From: an uncultured Roseburia sp.
GTDB taxonomy: Bacteria; Bacillota; Clostridia; Lachnospirales; Lachnospiraceae
Length of the DNA: 35,049 bases
Direction of reading: 5' to 3'
Assembly: GCA_947174805.1 (NCBI GenBank)
Contig: CAMWKH010000030.1
Location: forward strand, 1-35,049
The notes beneath the pieces were generated by a model that worked only from the letters and a program-made list of their open reading frames with translations, made no database searches and was not told the origin of the DNA. Within the stretch, counting starts at the first letter, position 1, and each line of letters begins with the position of its first letter. The position numbers and the translations under genes are program-made. This document shows positions 25,161-33,568 of this stretch, one piece after another.

Positions 25161-25916
25161 ATGGAAAAAGAAGTTCTGATATGCTGTGAGAACCGTAAAA
25201 TTTATGGCGTTGCCTCTATTTTGGCGGACAATAAAAAGATGCCTGTGGTAATTTTCAGCCACGGCTATAATGGGAGCGCAGACAGTTTTGAAAAATATGC
25301 CGGATATTTCCTGGAAAAAGGAATTGCCTCCTTCCGCTATGATTTCTGCGGCGGATCGGTACATTCCCGAAGCAGTATGGCAACCACAGATATGACTATT
25401 TTTACAGAAAAAGAGGATTTAATGGCCGTCATTCGCACTGTCAGAAATTGGGAATGGGCAGACCCCAAAAACATCTTCCTCTTTGGTGAAAGCCAGGGCG
25501 GCCTGGTCAGCGCCCTCACAGCAGCGGAGCCAGAAGTTATTCTCCGGGGCCTGATTCTGCTGTACCCTGCTTTGTGCATTGCAGATAACTGGAACAGTAA
25601 ATTTCCCCGGGATGAGGATATCCCCCCGGAAGAAGATTTCTGGGGCATGAAGCTGGGAAAAGTTTTTTTTGCCTCTTTACGGAACGTGGATACTTTTTCC
25701 TCCATCAGCCATTTCCATGGGCCCGTGCTCATTATGCATGGTGACAGGGATGCCGCAGTTCCGCCGGAATACAGCAGGCATGCAGCTAGGGTATATTCCC
25801 ATGCACAGATTAAGATTTTTCCTGGGGAAGGACACGGCTTTACCGAAGAAGGGACAAAGCAGGTAATGGAACTGTCCCGGAACACGATTTTAAAATGGAT
25901 TCTGCCTGAAAAGTAA
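25161..25916 (+). CDS. Alpha/beta hydrolase, feruloyl esterase-like
   Basis: A 251-residue cytoplasmic serine hydrolase. The nucleophile is S111 in FGESQGG, the acid is D197 in MHGDRDAAVP and the base is H225 in GEGHGF, a complete triad. Oxyanion segment IFSHGYNGS (31-39) and FRYDFCGGS (58-66) match the short esterases that include the cinnamoyl/feruloyl esterases of gut bacteria, but acyl hydrolases of other kinds share this fold. An AGAGGTG site is ten bases before the ATG. It leads an operon with a chemoreceptor, 38 bp apart, which hints that the substrate or product is also an attractant or repellent. Confidence 0.85.
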   Translation: MEKEVLICCENRKIYGVASILADNKKMPVVIFSHGYNGSADSFEKYAGYFLEKGIASFRYDFCGGSVHSRSSMATTDMTIFTEKEDLMAVIRTVRNWEWADPKNIFLFGESQGGLVSALTAAEPEVILRGLILLYPALCIADNWNSKFPRDEDIPPEEDFWGMKLGKVFFASLRNVDTFSSISHFHGPVLIMHGDRDAAVPPEYSRHAARVYSHAQIKIFPGEGHGFTEEGTKQVMELSRNTILKWILPEK

Positions 25917-25954
25917 TATATCCAGGCAATACGCTGAATGGGGGATAAAAAGTA

Positions 25955-27982
25955 ATGCGAAATATGAAACTGGCAGTAAAAATCAGCAGTATCGTCATTA
26001 TCATTCTGACACTGGGACTTATTATATTATGGCAGGCTATAAACGCCCGGGTTTCTTCTCTTATGAAAGAAGAAATATTAAAGGAAATGAACGATGCAGT
26101 GGAAACCAGAAGTGAAATTGCAGAGCAGTATGTCCGGTCTGCCGAGGCATATATCATAGGTTACGGGCAGTCTCTGGAACTTCAGGAAGCTTTAATGGAG
26201 CCTGGCAATGTCCAGGCAGCAGAAAAAGCGCAGCAATTTACCGACAATTATGCCCTGGTGAATCAGAATCTGGAAAATGTGTATCTGGCCGACTACAATT
26301 CCACTGTTCTGGCTTCTTATGTCAAGGGGCCTGTGGGCAAGACCCTCCGGGAAGGAGATGCCCTGCAGCAGTTAAGAAACGAAGTTTTTGATTCCCATGA
26401 AATATGGAACACAGGGATTATGGCCTCTCTTTCCACAGGAGAACAGGTGGTTTCATTGTATTATCCCATCTTTGACGGGGAAACACCCCTGGGCTATGTG
26501 GGCGGAGCTATCTATTCAAAAAATTTGCGGGAAACCCTAACCAGCTTGACAGTCGACAGCGGCGAAACACAGATGAACTACATATTGTTAGACACGGAAA
26601 AAAATACATACATTTTCTGTGACGAAGAAGAAGCCGTAGGTTCCGCCGTAGAAGAGGAAAATATATTAAAGATAATGGAATTAGCACAATCCAAAGACGG
26701 ATTTTACGAATATATGGAAAATGGCAGAGAAATGATGGCGGTTTATCAGTATATGCCTGAAAGGCACTGGGTTCTTGCAGCGGTGGTTGACTGTGCCCAG
26801 ATCTATGCCCCAATTCACAACCTGTCAGCTGCACTGTCCCTTATCTGCATCGTAATACTGGCCGTTATCTCCGCCTGCGTATGGATGGCCGGCCGACTCA
26901 TAGCGAAAGATATTGTAAACATATCCCATATCATCGAAGAAATAGGGACTTTGGATTTGACGCTTAAAAACAAACTGGATCCTTATGTTGCCCGCAGAGA
27001 CGAAGTGGGGCTGATAGCCAAAGCTACTCTGTACTTAACGGAAACGGTGAGCCATACCGTAGGGCTTATCAAAGAAAAAAACACCGATTTCATAGATACC
27101 TCCGATTCCCTGTACTCAGGAGTAACTGTCACAAAAGATGCAGTGGAAAATGTGGAAAAAGCTATTGGGGAAATTTCAGACAGCGCCGTTCAGCAGGCCG
27201 GCGAAACCCAGGAGGCAACAAAAAGTGTGCTGCATCTGGGTGAAATCATAAAAAAAACCATGGCGGAGACAGAACAGTTAAATGAAAATGCCGGCAACAT
27301 CCGCCACACCAGCGATGATATGCGAAACACAGTAAAAGCTTTGTCTACGGTAAACCACAGTACGGAAAAAACTATTGAGGATATCAGCGCACAGATTTTG
27401 TCTACCAATGAGTTTGCCCAGAAAATTAAAGATTCTTCCCAACTGATAGCCACAATTGCAGAACAGACCAATCTGCTTTCTCTCAATGCATCCATTGAGG
27501 CTGCCCGTGCAGGAGAACAAGGAAAAGGCTTTGCTGTTGTGGCCGGAGAAATCCAAAAACTGGCGGAGCAGTCAAACAACTCAGCAAAACAGATAGACAG
27601 CACTATTAGCACATTGCTTTGCGAATCTGATAAAACTGTGTTTTCCATGAATGAAACAAAAAAGATTATTCTGGAACAAAGCCGGCAGCTTTCCCATACA
27701 GAAGACATGTTTATGAAGATATACCAGGAATTTGAGATTCTTAACCAAAAAGTTACTGCAATTTATAATTTTGTGAAAGAAATGGATAAAGAAAGACTGG
27801 CTGTGGTGGAGGTTGTACAAAGCCTCTCCTTTATTGCCGAAAGCAATGCGGCGGGCACCCAGGAAACCCTGGCATCCATGGATTTAGTACGGGAAATGAT
27901 AAAAGACACAATAGACATTTCTGAAAGCTTAATCGCTACCTACAATGAAATGGAAAAAAGCGTCAGCGGATTTTCCGTCTGA
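25955..27982 (+). CDS. Methyl-accepting chemotaxis protein with Cache-type sensor
   Basis: A 675-residue chemoreceptor. Helix 1 (about 8-29) and helix 2 (about 290-312) flank an extracellular domain of about 260 residues that fits a double Cache fold (for example [23 protein letters not shown]). A HAMP-like region follows. The cytoplasmic signalling tip is unmistakable: [20 protein letters not shown] and [19 protein letters not shown] near residues 500-540, flanked by long methylation helices. There is no C-terminal methylase-tethering pentapeptide. It presumably reports a small nutrient to CheA. No other chemotaxis or flagellar gene is in the window. Confidence 0.92.
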   Translation: MRNMKLAVKISSIVIIILTLGLIILWQAINARVSSLMKEEILKEMNDAVETRSEIAEQYVRSAEAYIIGYGQSLELQEALMEPGNVQAAEKAQQFTDNYALVNQNLENVYLADYNSTVLASYVKGPVGKTLREGDALQQLRNEVFDSHEIWNTGIMASLSTGEQVVSLYYPIFDGETPLGYVGGAIYSKNLRETLTSLTVDSGETQMNYILLDTEKNTYIFCDEEEAVGSAVEEENILKIMELAQSKDGFYEYMENGREMMAVYQYMPERHWVLAAVVDCAQIYAPIHNLSAALSLICIVILAVISACVWMAGRLIAKDIVNISHIIEEIGTLDLTLKNKLDPYVARRDEVGLIAKATLYLTETVSHTVGLIKEKNTDFIDTSDSLYSGVTVTKDAVENVEKAIGEISDSAVQQAGETQEATKSVLHLGEIIKKTMAETEQLNENAGNIRHTSDDMRNTVKALSTVNHSTEKTIEDISAQILSTNEFAQKIKDSSQLIATIAEQTNLLSLNASIEAARAGEQGKGFAVVAGEIQKLAEQSNNSAKQIDSTISTLLCESDKTVFSMNETKKIILEQSRQLSHTEDMFMKIYQEFEILNQKVTAIYNFVKEMDKERLAVVEVVQSLSFIAESNAAGTQETLASMDLVREMIKDTIDISESLIATYNEMEKSVSGFSV

Positions 27983-28027
27983 ACGCTTCTCTCCGTCCTC
28001 TATACGCCTGCTGCATGGGAAAGATTA

Positions 28028-28660
28028 TTAACCCAATCCTTTTCGTACCTCCGCCACCCTTTGGGCAAACTCTCCGAAAAACTCCGAGGTTTCAAAATCT
28101 TTCCCATACATCTGGTTTAAAACAAAAAGATTTCTGCTTTTAACCATCTCTTCCCCTGGTCCGTCTCCCGCCTGGGCAAAGTCCCTGCGAAAATCATGCC
28201 ACAGTATTAAAAATTCCTGGTAATCTTTGATTTCCGGCACTCCCAGCCATTTTTTCACCTTGACTTTGCTGCGGTTTTCCTTGGCACAGGCATCTTTTAG
28301 CATAAAGTAAAAGAGACGATTATCCTGATACTGCCTTCCCAGTGGAAACAGGCGGCACAGCCCCGGCCGGAAAGCATGGATACTGCACCTCTTTTCCCCA
28401 TCCAAAAACCCGCAGGTTTCTTCCTTTCCCTGCATTTTCAAATTGGGCAAAATCATTCCCTCAGAGATGTTTAGCTCCAGGTGGCTTTCCAACAGTTCCT
28501 CCAGGGTTTTGTGCAGATGAGTCTTTAAGAGATGCACGTCGTATGGGTCTAAAAGTATCGACTCCCCCATGCCCTGGCAGCAGGAAAAACACCCTTTGCA
28601 GTCTCCGCAGTCAGCTTTTACCATATCGTTTATCTCATATAATTGGTGTGGTGTATCCAT
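28028..28660 (-). CDS. YkgJ-type cysteine cluster protein
   Basis: A 210-residue protein with the cluster C18-x2-C21-x2-C24-x2-C27-C28 and further cysteines in TCGFLDGEKRCSIHAFRPGLC. This is the signature of the YkgJ (zinc- or iron-chelating CxxCxxCC) family, whose biochemical role is not firmly known. There is no signal peptide or membrane segment. It follows the acidic unknown protein by 19 bp and is probably part of the ECF sigma factor operon. It converges on the chemoreceptor gene without an evident hairpin terminator. Confidence 0.87.
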   Translation of the reverse strand: MDTPHQLYEINDMVKADCGDCKGCFSCCQGMGESILLDPYDVHLLKTHLHKTLEELLESHLELNISEGMILPNLKMQGKEETCGFLDGEKRCSIHAFRPGLCRLFPLGRQYQDNRLFYFMLKDACAKENRSKVKVKKWLGVPEIKDYQEFLILWHDFRRDFAQAGDGPGEEMVKSRNLFVLNQMYGKDFETSEFFGEFAQRVAEVRKGLG

Positions 28661-28679
28661 GTGTCCTCCTTAAATATCT

Positions 28680-29894
28680 TCAGGATTTTTTCGCCCCAAG
28701 TCCATTCACTGTCTCATCAATCTCCATCTGCATCTCCCTGGCCTTATTGTCCTGGGCAATGGCCCGCAAAATCAAATTCACATCCTCTGGGGAAAACATG
28801 CCGATAGCTTTTGCCAAATCTCCTATATTATCCCTGTTTACTTTCAGGCATCCCCCTTTAGATAAAGGAATGGTAATCACATTTTTCTCATCTGACACAT
28901 CACCAAGGGTAATCTGCTGCTTTTTGTCATCACAATGGAAAATGACACCCTTATAATTAATCACACCGCTTTCATCTGCAAGGAAGGAATAGGGGGCCTT
29001 CTTTTTCCCCTGGAGCATATCCGTAAAGGTACTGCCCCGCTGGGGGGTGGCTGCCTCTATGACATTCTCATCTCCACTGTCATCCGCCCCATTGATAAGG
29101 GCTGTCTTTTCCGAATCACTGGACAAAAGCTGTTTATCCTTTTCTTTGGCAATTCTCTCCCGCAGTTCCTCTTTAAAGGCATCCAAAGTATCGTCTATAT
29201 CTTCCATTAGCTTATCCCACTCTTCAATGGAAAACTCCCCGCCCCCTGTCTGGATTTTCGGCGGCCCGTTTTTTACCCTGTCTTCCACAAATTTATAAAA
29301 TTCCAGCAGGGCCTCTTCCATGGTCTTTCCCTTATCTGCAGGGGAATCTGAATCTTCCGGGTTTTCTAAATCAACCTCCGTAAAAGTCCCGTCATTTAAA
29401 AACTCCCTGGTATTCTCCCAGCATTCCTTTGCCAAAAGCTCCACCGGGTTTGTGGAATCCTCCGGAACTTCTAATGGGTTCACCATATACCCCTGCACTG
29501 TTCCGTCCTCATTTTTCTGCTCAATATATACTTTATGCTGGTCTAAAATAGTCTTTGCTTTCAAGGAAAAACCGGAAAGGGCATAAAGTTTCACCTGGTC
29601 ACTCTGTGCATATGAAATATGTTTCACCTCACACTCCACCGTGGACTCGGCATGGATTCTCCCGGTATCGCTCACCGCAAGTATGCTTGAAATTTTACCG
29701 GAATGGTAATCCACCTGGACACTCCCAGCCCTTTTTGTCTGGGTATCTTTTTCCTCCTGGCATTCACCGGATTTATTCTCCTGAGCTTCCGCCACACTGC
29801 CAAAACTTTTTTTCTCTTCCTCCGCTTTTCCTTTCTGGCGGCTCCCTGCTATCTTTTCCATAAACGCTCTGTTTCCAATTCCGTTTACTGTCAT
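28680..29894 (-). CDS. Acidic protein of unknown function coupled to an ECF sigma factor
   Basis: A 404-residue soluble protein that I do not recognise. Residues 1-60 are charged and likely disordered. A folded stretch about 60-150 has VQVDYHSGKISSILAVSDTG. Another charged linker about 165-290 is rich in Asp/Glu and holds an Asp/Glu coiled-coil-like part (WDKLMEDIDDTLDAFKEEL). A C-terminal domain (about 305-395) includes INYKGVIFHCDDKKQQIT. No signal peptide or membrane helix is present, so it is not a standard membrane anti-sigma factor. Its start overlaps the sigma factor stop by four bases. It may be a partner, target or effector of that sigma factor. Confidence 0.75.
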   Translation of the reverse strand: MTVNGIGNRAFMEKIAGSRQKGKAEEEKKSFGSVAEAQENKSGECQEEKDTQTKRAGSVQVDYHSGKISSILAVSDTGRIHAESTVECEVKHISYAQSDQVKLYALSGFSLKAKTILDQHKVYIEQKNEDGTVQGYMVNPLEVPEDSTNPVELLAKECWENTREFLNDGTFTEVDLENPEDSDSPADKGKTMEEALLEFYKFVEDRVKNGPPKIQTGGGEFSIEEWDKLMEDIDDTLDAFKEELRERIAKEKDKQLLSSDSEKTALINGADDSGDENVIEAATPQRGSTFTDMLQGKKKAPYSFLADESGVINYKGVIFHCDDKKQQITLGDVSDEKNVITIPLSKGGCLKVNRDNIGDLAKAIGMFSPEDVNLILRAIAQDNKAREMQMEIDETVNGLGAKKS

Positions 29895-30376
29895 GTTTTC
29901 TCCTCCTGAAGCTTTTTTCTCAACATTTCCCTGCCCCGTTTTAACCTGGTCTTTATGGTATTTTCCGGTTCTTCCAATGCCTGGGCAATCTCCTTTATAG
30001 AGTAATCCTCATAATAAAACAAATACAGGCAGATTCTGTACATATGGGGCAGCTCCAACAGACTCCACAGCGTTTCATCTATATCCACATAGGGATTTTT
30101 AAAACTGTCTTTATCCTCCAAGGATAACTCTTCCATCCGTATGGTGCTGCTCCATCTGCTCTTTAACACATCCCGGCACAAATTTAAGGTCGTCCTTATC
30201 ATCCACGCTTTCTCATGGTCCAAAGATTCAAACCCAGGCTGATACTTTAACAGGCGCAGAAATACTTCCTGCACCACATCCTCAGCATCTGACTTTGTTT
30301 TCATCTGTGTAAACGCTATCCGGCAGCATGGGGCATAATAAGTTTTAAAATAGTTTTCCAACTCTCTGTTAGTCAT
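29891..30376 (-). CDS. ECF-type RNA polymerase sigma factor
   Basis: A 161-residue sigma-70 family protein with only regions 2 and 4. Region 2 includes SDAEDVVQEVFLRLLKYQ (29-46) and the promoter-melting part around KAWMIRTTLNLCRDVLKSRW. Region 4 is a helix-turn-helix, YSIKEIAQALEEPENTIKTRL (125-145). The short linker and length are those of extracytoplasmic-function sigma factors, which are normally held by a membrane or soluble anti-sigma partner. Here the next gene, coupled by an ATGA overlap, encodes an acidic unknown protein rather than a recognisable anti-sigma factor. An ECF-like promoter upstream suggests autoregulation. Confidence 0.92.
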   Translation of the reverse strand: MTNRELENYFKTYYAPCCRIAFTQMKTKSDAEDVVQEVFLRLLKYQPGFESLDHEKAWMIRTTLNLCRDVLKSRWSSTIRMEELSLEDKDSFKNPYVDIDETLWSLLELPHMYRICLYLFYYEDYSIKEIAQALEEPENTIKTRLKRGREMLRKKLQEEKT

Positions 30377-30399
30377 AACTTATTTTCCTCTCTACTAAT

Positions 30400-30428
30400 A
30401 ATACGAATCAAACCTGAAAAAAGTTTCA
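30400..30428 (-). promoter_or_regulatory. ECF-type promoter of the sigma factor operon
   Basis: On the minus strand TGAAAC (30423-30428), a 17-bp spacer and CGTATT (30400-30405) stand just ahead of the sigma factor gene. This agrees with the well-known ECF pattern of a GAAAC-type -35 and a CGTA-type -10 element (for example Bacillus SigW, with a 16-17 bp gap). It differs from the sigma-A boxes seen elsewhere here. Autoregulation is inferred. Confidence 0.6.
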
Positions 30429-30445
30429 CCACATCTAAAAATATT

Positions 30446-30454
30446 TGCTATACT
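30446..30454 (+). promoter_or_regulatory. Extended -10 promoter of the EamA transporter
   Basis: TGCTATACT (30446-30454) is an extended -10 element 35 bp before the transporter start codon, with only a weak TTCACC-like -35. Its upstream part overlaps the -35 box of the divergent ECF-type promoter, so the two may interfere. Confidence 0.5.
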
Positions 30455-30489
30455 ATATAGGAATTCATTCAAAAAAGGCGGTAATATCT

Positions 30490-31359
30490 ATGAATCAGAC
30501 AAAAAACAGAACAACAAAAGGAATTATCTCTGTCATCTGCGCAGGGTTCTTTTTTGCACTGATGACATTTTTCGTACGGCTTTCAGGAGATCTTCCCACC
30601 ATGGAAAAAGCTTTTTTCCGCAATGCCGTGGCTTCTCTTGTATCCCTTGTCATGCTCCTAAGAAGCAGTGAGGGCCTTCACATGAAAAAGGAAAGCCTTC
30701 CTTCCCTTTTTCTCCGGAGTTTCTTTGGCACCACAGGATTAATCTTCAATTTTTATGCCATAGACCGATTAAATATCTCCGATGCCAATATGCTAAATAA
30801 ACTCTCCCCCTTTTTTGCCATTATCGCCTCCTATTTCATCTTAAAGGAGAAGGCATCGGCAAAAGAGTGGGCTGCCGTGGCCATAGCTTTTGCAGGCTCA
30901 CTGTTTATTATAAAACCCTCTTTTGAACTCACATCTGTCTATGCGCTCATAGGGGCCTTAGGAGGGCTTGGTGCGGGAATTGCCTACACCTTTGTGCGGA
31001 AACTGGGAAAAATGGGGGAGAGAGGCCCTGTGATTGTCATGTTCTTTTCCACTTTTTCCTGCCTTGTCACTCTTCCTGGTTTAATTATTCAGTTCAAACC
31101 CATGAGTTCTGCCCAGTTTGCCACACTCCTTTTGGCCGGTATATCTGCCACGGGAGGCCAGCTCTGTATCACCCGAGCCTACACATTTGCCCCGGCAAAA
31201 GAAATCTCCGTGTTCGACTATACCCAGGTGATATTTGCTGCACTATTAGGATTTTTCTTTTTAGACCAGATACCAGATGTTTACAGCGTAATTGGCTATA
31301 TTATAATTATCGGATGCGCCGTCTACAAATGGACATTAAGAAAAAGAACTACTTCTTAA
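30490..31359 (+). CDS. EamA/DMT family transporter
   Basis: A 289-residue protein with about ten membrane segments in two EamA repeats. Typical marks are KAFFRNAVASLVSLVMLL in the first half and FAPAKEISVFDYTQVIFAALLGFFFLDQ in the second. Members export amino acids or metabolites or transport nucleotide sugars; the cargo is not predictable. The ATG at 30490 is chosen over an upstream frame start because an AAGGCGG site sits about nine bases before it and the upstream start would lie inside the promoter. Its 3' end overlaps the convergent Mur-type ligase gene by 11 bp. Confidence 0.88.
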   Translation: MNQTKNRTTKGIISVICAGFFFALMTFFVRLSGDLPTMEKAFFRNAVASLVSLVMLLRSSEGLHMKKESLPSLFLRSFFGTTGLIFNFYAIDRLNISDANMLNKLSPFFAIIASYFILKEKASAKEWAAVAIAFAGSLFIIKPSFELTSVYALIGALGGLGAGIAYTFVRKLGKMGERGPVIVMFFSTFSCLVTLPGLIIQFKPMSSAQFATLLLAGISATGGQLCITRAYTFAPAKEISVFDYTQVIFAALLGFFFLDQIPDVYSVIGYIIIIGCAVYKWTLRKRTTS

Positions 31360-32626
31360 AGTCCGTAATAAGAGAGGTGGTTCCCAGGATGCAGATAAAA
31401 TCTGCCTCCTGTTTTATTACATATTCATATGCTTTTTTTACCCCCTCTATATAACAATATCCCCCTGCCCTTTTGGCCTGATTTTCAGAAAAATGATAAT
31501 GTGGGTTTTGGGTGGAGGTAAACACCATTAGAGCCGCATCCTCCTGTAAGGCCGATGCCACACCAAGATAATCCTTGTCTTTCGGAATTGCCAGAATAAC
31601 CGCCAGCTTTTTGTGGGGGACTTTGGCAATTACCTCCCTTAACATGGGAACGCTGGCAGGATGAATACAGGCATCTAACAAGGTTAAAGGCTGTCTGTTC
31701 ACGATTTCCATTCTCCCAGGGTAATTGATCTTTCCCAAAAATTCCCTTCCCCTGCCGCATTCTAAAGTTCCGCAGATTTCTTCCCCCAAAGCCAGCGCAA
31801 GGGCACAGTTTTTTGCCTGATGGGTTCCAAAGAGAGGAATTTTCATGGCCTCATACCTTGCTTTTGGAGTAATCACATCAAACTCCATTCCCTCACTTGT
31901 AAAAGCTATATTTTGGCAGAAAAAATCCTTTCCGTACTGTCTGACCTTTACCCCGCATTCCTTAGCCCTCTTCAAAAAAATCCGGTTTACGCTCTCCTGC
32001 TGCTCCGCTAAAAACACAAATTTTTGTCCCGGCTGTATTGCCCGGCTCTTATCCCCGGCGATTTCCTCTATAGTCTTTCCCAGTTCCCTGGTATGCTCCT
32101 TAAATATCGGAGTGACAATACTGTAGTCATGCTTAATATTTCTGGTATCATCATAGCGGACTCCTTTTCCGCACTCCAGCACATGAACCTTTGTATGTTC
32201 CTCCCGAAACCAGGAAAATGCCAGGGCCAGAATAATTCCCACAGGGCTTACATATTCCCCCTGCCCTGTAGGGATATTGCGAAACCGCTCCTCTATTTTT
32301 CCCGCATATTTTAGAAACTTTTCCTCGTTAATCACGGTTTGATTCACCCGGATTCTCTCACAGAAATCTGTAATATGGGGGCTTGTGACAAGGCCGGTCT
32401 TCATCCCCCCGGACTGCAGGAAAAGAGAGAGCATGTGGCTTACAGAGCCTTTTCCCTTGCTGCCTGTGACTAAAATATTTGTCCCAAAACACAAATCTTC
32501 CAGGATTTTTTTTGTCAATACCGGATTTCTTTTTTTCCTATCCGGGTCATTGTAATTTAAATAGGGCTGAGCTTTTAAATACGACTCATAAATAAAATCT
32601 ATAGCTTCCTGTTTTGTATGAAACAT
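31349..32626 (-). CDS. FolC/Mur-type ATP-dependent amino acid ligase
   Basis: A 425-residue Mur ligase superfamily protein most like folylpolyglutamate synthase. The phosphate loop is TGSKGKGSVSHML (54-66) and the central block ECGKGVRYDDTRNI, then KEHTRELGKTIEEIAGDKS, corresponds to FolC. The C-terminal domain has YPGRMEIV and LLDACIHP where FolC usually has an LDGAHNP-type motif, so substrate handling may differ. The ATG at 32626 is chosen for its AGGGAG site; it lies one base after the ATP-grasp stop, so the two ligases are coupled. It could be a true folate enzyme or, given its neighbour, add amino acids to another acceptor. Confidence 0.83.
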   Translation of the reverse strand: MFHTKQEAIDFIYESYLKAQPYLNYNDPDRKKRNPVLTKKILEDLCFGTNILVTGSKGKGSVSHMLSLFLQSGGMKTGLVTSPHITDFCERIRVNQTVINEEKFLKYAGKIEERFRNIPTGQGEYVSPVGIILALAFSWFREEHTKVHVLECGKGVRYDDTRNIKHDYSIVTPIFKEHTRELGKTIEEIAGDKSRAIQPGQKFVFLAEQQESVNRIFLKRAKECGVKVRQYGKDFFCQNIAFTSEGMEFDVITPKARYEAMKIPLFGTHQAKNCALALALGEEICGTLECGRGREFLGKINYPGRMEIVNRQPLTLLDACIHPASVPMLREVIAKVPHKKLAVILAIPKDKDYLGVASALQEDAALMVFTSTQNPHYHFSENQAKRAGGYCYIEGVKKAYEYVIKQEADFICILGTTSLITDFKK

Positions 32627-32627
32627 G

Positions 32628-33464
32628 TTACCGGCTCCCTGCATATGCAATTATTTTTCCTGCCAGATTCACTCTGCAGGCCCTCTCCATGCCCTCAATC
32701 CCCGGCGTCACATTTATCTCACAAAACATGTAATCGTCCTCCCCAAAAAGCAAATCCACCCCCAGCAAATCTAACTCTGTCTTCTCATAGATTTCCTTTC
32801 CGATTTCCCGAATCCTGTCATTGATCTCATACTCCGCCACACTGCCCCCCAGGGCAAAATTAGCCCGGAATCCCTCTTTTGCCCTGCGCTCCATGCAGGC
32901 TAAGACTTCCCCCTTCATCAGAAAAAAACGCACGTCCCTTCCATAACTGCTTTTTATAAACTCCTGAAACAAAAGTTCCCCTTCCCTGTATTTTCCTTTG
33001 ATTTCTTCGTATTCCCTCTTTCCGGAAATCAGATAAACTTCCCGTCCCTGGGAACTTAAAAGCCCTTTTGCCACAAAGGGGACCCCCACAAAATCTGCAA
33101 TCTCTTCGTAGGAAATCCCCTGCCTGCCCAGAACATACCTGGGAAAACAAAGGCTTCCCCCTGCCAGGCTGATAAGTTCATTGGCCTTATTGACAAACCG
33201 GTTCAGCCCCTCCAGTTTGTTGTACTGCCGCTTTGCCAGCCCGTTGATGCAGTCTTTGATTACCCCGAACTTATATCTGTTGATAACAAAGTCCACATCC
33301 TCTAATTTTTTCCTCCGGTGAATCAAAGTACCGTCCACAACCGCCGTATCTTCCACCCCTACAGGGAATAATGTAAGCCCTGCCTTTTTTGCCTCCTCTA
33401 AAAGTCTTGCGGTGGTGTAGGCGTTTCCCATATCTGTATATTTTTCAATCAAATAACCTTTCAT
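32628..33464 (-). CDS. RimK-like ATP-grasp ligase
   Basis: A 278-residue ATP-grasp protein. The central fold has FVAKGLLSSQGREVYLI and LLFQEFIKSSYGRDVRFFLM for nucleotide binding. The metal-binding end GVDLLFGEDDYMFCEINVTPGIEGME closely matches RimK-type ligases (compare E-x-N-x-x-P-G-x-E-G). Such enzymes join a carboxylate and an amine using ATP, often adding glutamate or other amino acids to a protein, peptide or cofactor. The ATG at 33464 is supported by a GAGG site and a conserved-looking MKGYLIEKY start; the longer frame has no site. The gene is between threonine aldolase and the Mur-type ligase, all on the same strand. Confidence 0.87.
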   Translation of the reverse strand: MKGYLIEKYTDMGNAYTTARLLEEAKKAGLTLFPVGVEDTAVVDGTLIHRRKKLEDVDFVINRYKFGVIKDCINGLAKRQYNKLEGLNRFVNKANELISLAGGSLCFPRYVLGRQGISYEEIADFVGVPFVAKGLLSSQGREVYLISGKREYEEIKGKYREGELLFQEFIKSSYGRDVRFFLMKGEVLACMERRAKEGFRANFALGGSVAEYEINDRIREIGKEIYEKTELDLLGVDLLFGEDDYMFCEINVTPGIEGMERACRVNLAGKIIAYAGSR

Positions 33465-33568
33465 ATCCTGCCTCTTTATTCCTGGGAGCAATGGGAAAAA
33501 CATGCTCATGGATATTTGCTTCCGCTGGAATACTGTTCATTAACTTTATGGTTCTCCCCTGTTTTCCC

